Assembly (NCBI RefSeq): GCF_004342115.1
Contig: NZ_SMAC01000025.1
Span: 1 to 46,516, forward strand
Reading direction: 5' to 3'
DNA from: Mannheimia haemolytica
GTDB lineage: Bacteria; Pseudomonadota; Gammaproteobacteria; Enterobacterales; Pasteurellaceae
Length of the DNA stretch: 46,516 nucleotides
Shown here: positions 46,462 through 46,516 of the stretch, piece by piece
Layout of the letters: the number at the start of each line of letters is the position of its first letter
How positions within the stretch are numbered: the first letter of the stretch is position 1
Position numbers and translations under genes: made by a program
Notes under the pieces: generated by a model
Database searches by the model: none
Seen by the model: the letters and a program-made list of their open reading frames with translations, nothing else
What the model was told of the DNA's origin: nothing

Positions 46462-46516
46462 CTAGTTTTTATTTAGCTTTTCGCTTTATCAAACAATCTT
46501 AATTATTTGATGATTT

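Larger units (their letters stand above)
46212..46516. other. Non-coding stretch upstream of tig
   Basis: No gene is visible in these 305 bp. It contains the tig leader, an inverted uptake pair (46340-46373) and a second terminator-like hairpin (46432-46461), so it probably holds the tig promoter and the end of a neighbouring transcript beyond the window. Confidence 0.6.

Overview
The window looks like a chromosomal segment of a Pasteurellaceae bacterium from the Actinobacillus pleuropneumoniae / Mannheimia / Bibersteinia side of the family. The evidence is the dozens of copies of the DNA-uptake core ACAAGCGGTC (Apl-type, not the Haemophilus AAGTGCGGT type), often as inverted pairs that double as terminators. 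A tmRNA with tag ANDEQYALAA, an H. influenzae-type ThyA and gene neighbourhoods such as cysE-gpsA-secB, holD-rimI and nudE/hslR-hslO agree. The species cannot be fixed from this alone.

Layout. 1-4.3 kb: mltF, a tRNA operon (Ser-GCT and two identical Arg-ACG genes), a lipoprotein, thyA and kbp. 4.5-7.9 kb: holC-elaA followed by a Fic protein, an unannotated 56-residue ORF and a zeta-type kinase, read as a toxin/antitoxin-like cassette, then a low-GC orphan membrane protein. 8-10.9 kb: valS. 10.9-18.6 kb (minus strand): an SGNH hydrolase and the oxidative pentose phosphate genes gnd, pgl and zwf, interrupted by a racemase-like gene lacking one catalytic Cys and an ORF6N gene split by an in-frame amber codon; then cysQ and nudE. 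18.7-20.3 kb: hslR-hslO.

20.3-29.3 kb (minus strand): the histidine operon, heavily rearranged. An intact promoter, hisL leader peptide (four consecutive His) and attenuator are followed not by hisG-hisD but by a damaged RhuM-family gene and a GNAT gene, then hisC, hisB, a putative AbiC-type phage-exclusion gene overlapping hisH, hisH, a BRO antirepressor-type gene, hisA, hisF, a VOC protein and hisIE. Multi-hairpin repeats sit at several junctions.

29.3-37 kb: rsmC, holD-rimI, typA, yggS/kdsC, a BrnT/BrnA toxin-antitoxin pair, a DUF3144 gene and rpoH with an unusually long acidic N-terminus. 37-41.7 kb: ssrA (tmRNA), a tyrosine integrase beside its 3' end, prophage remnants (Rha fragment and a 79-residue ORF) abutting a truncated, amber-interrupted IgA-protease-like autotransporter. 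41.9-46.2 kb (minus strand): cysE, gpsA, secB, a rhodanese-fold membrane protein and tig.

Three themes tie the region together. Single phage-antirepressor-type genes (ORF6N, BRO, RhuM) sit inside metabolic operons. Intergenic elements of about 75-115 bp keep a four- or three-hairpin architecture while their stem sequences change in a compensating way. Stress and defence functions (Fic, zeta, BrnTA, AbiC-like) are scattered between core genes rather than gathered in one island.
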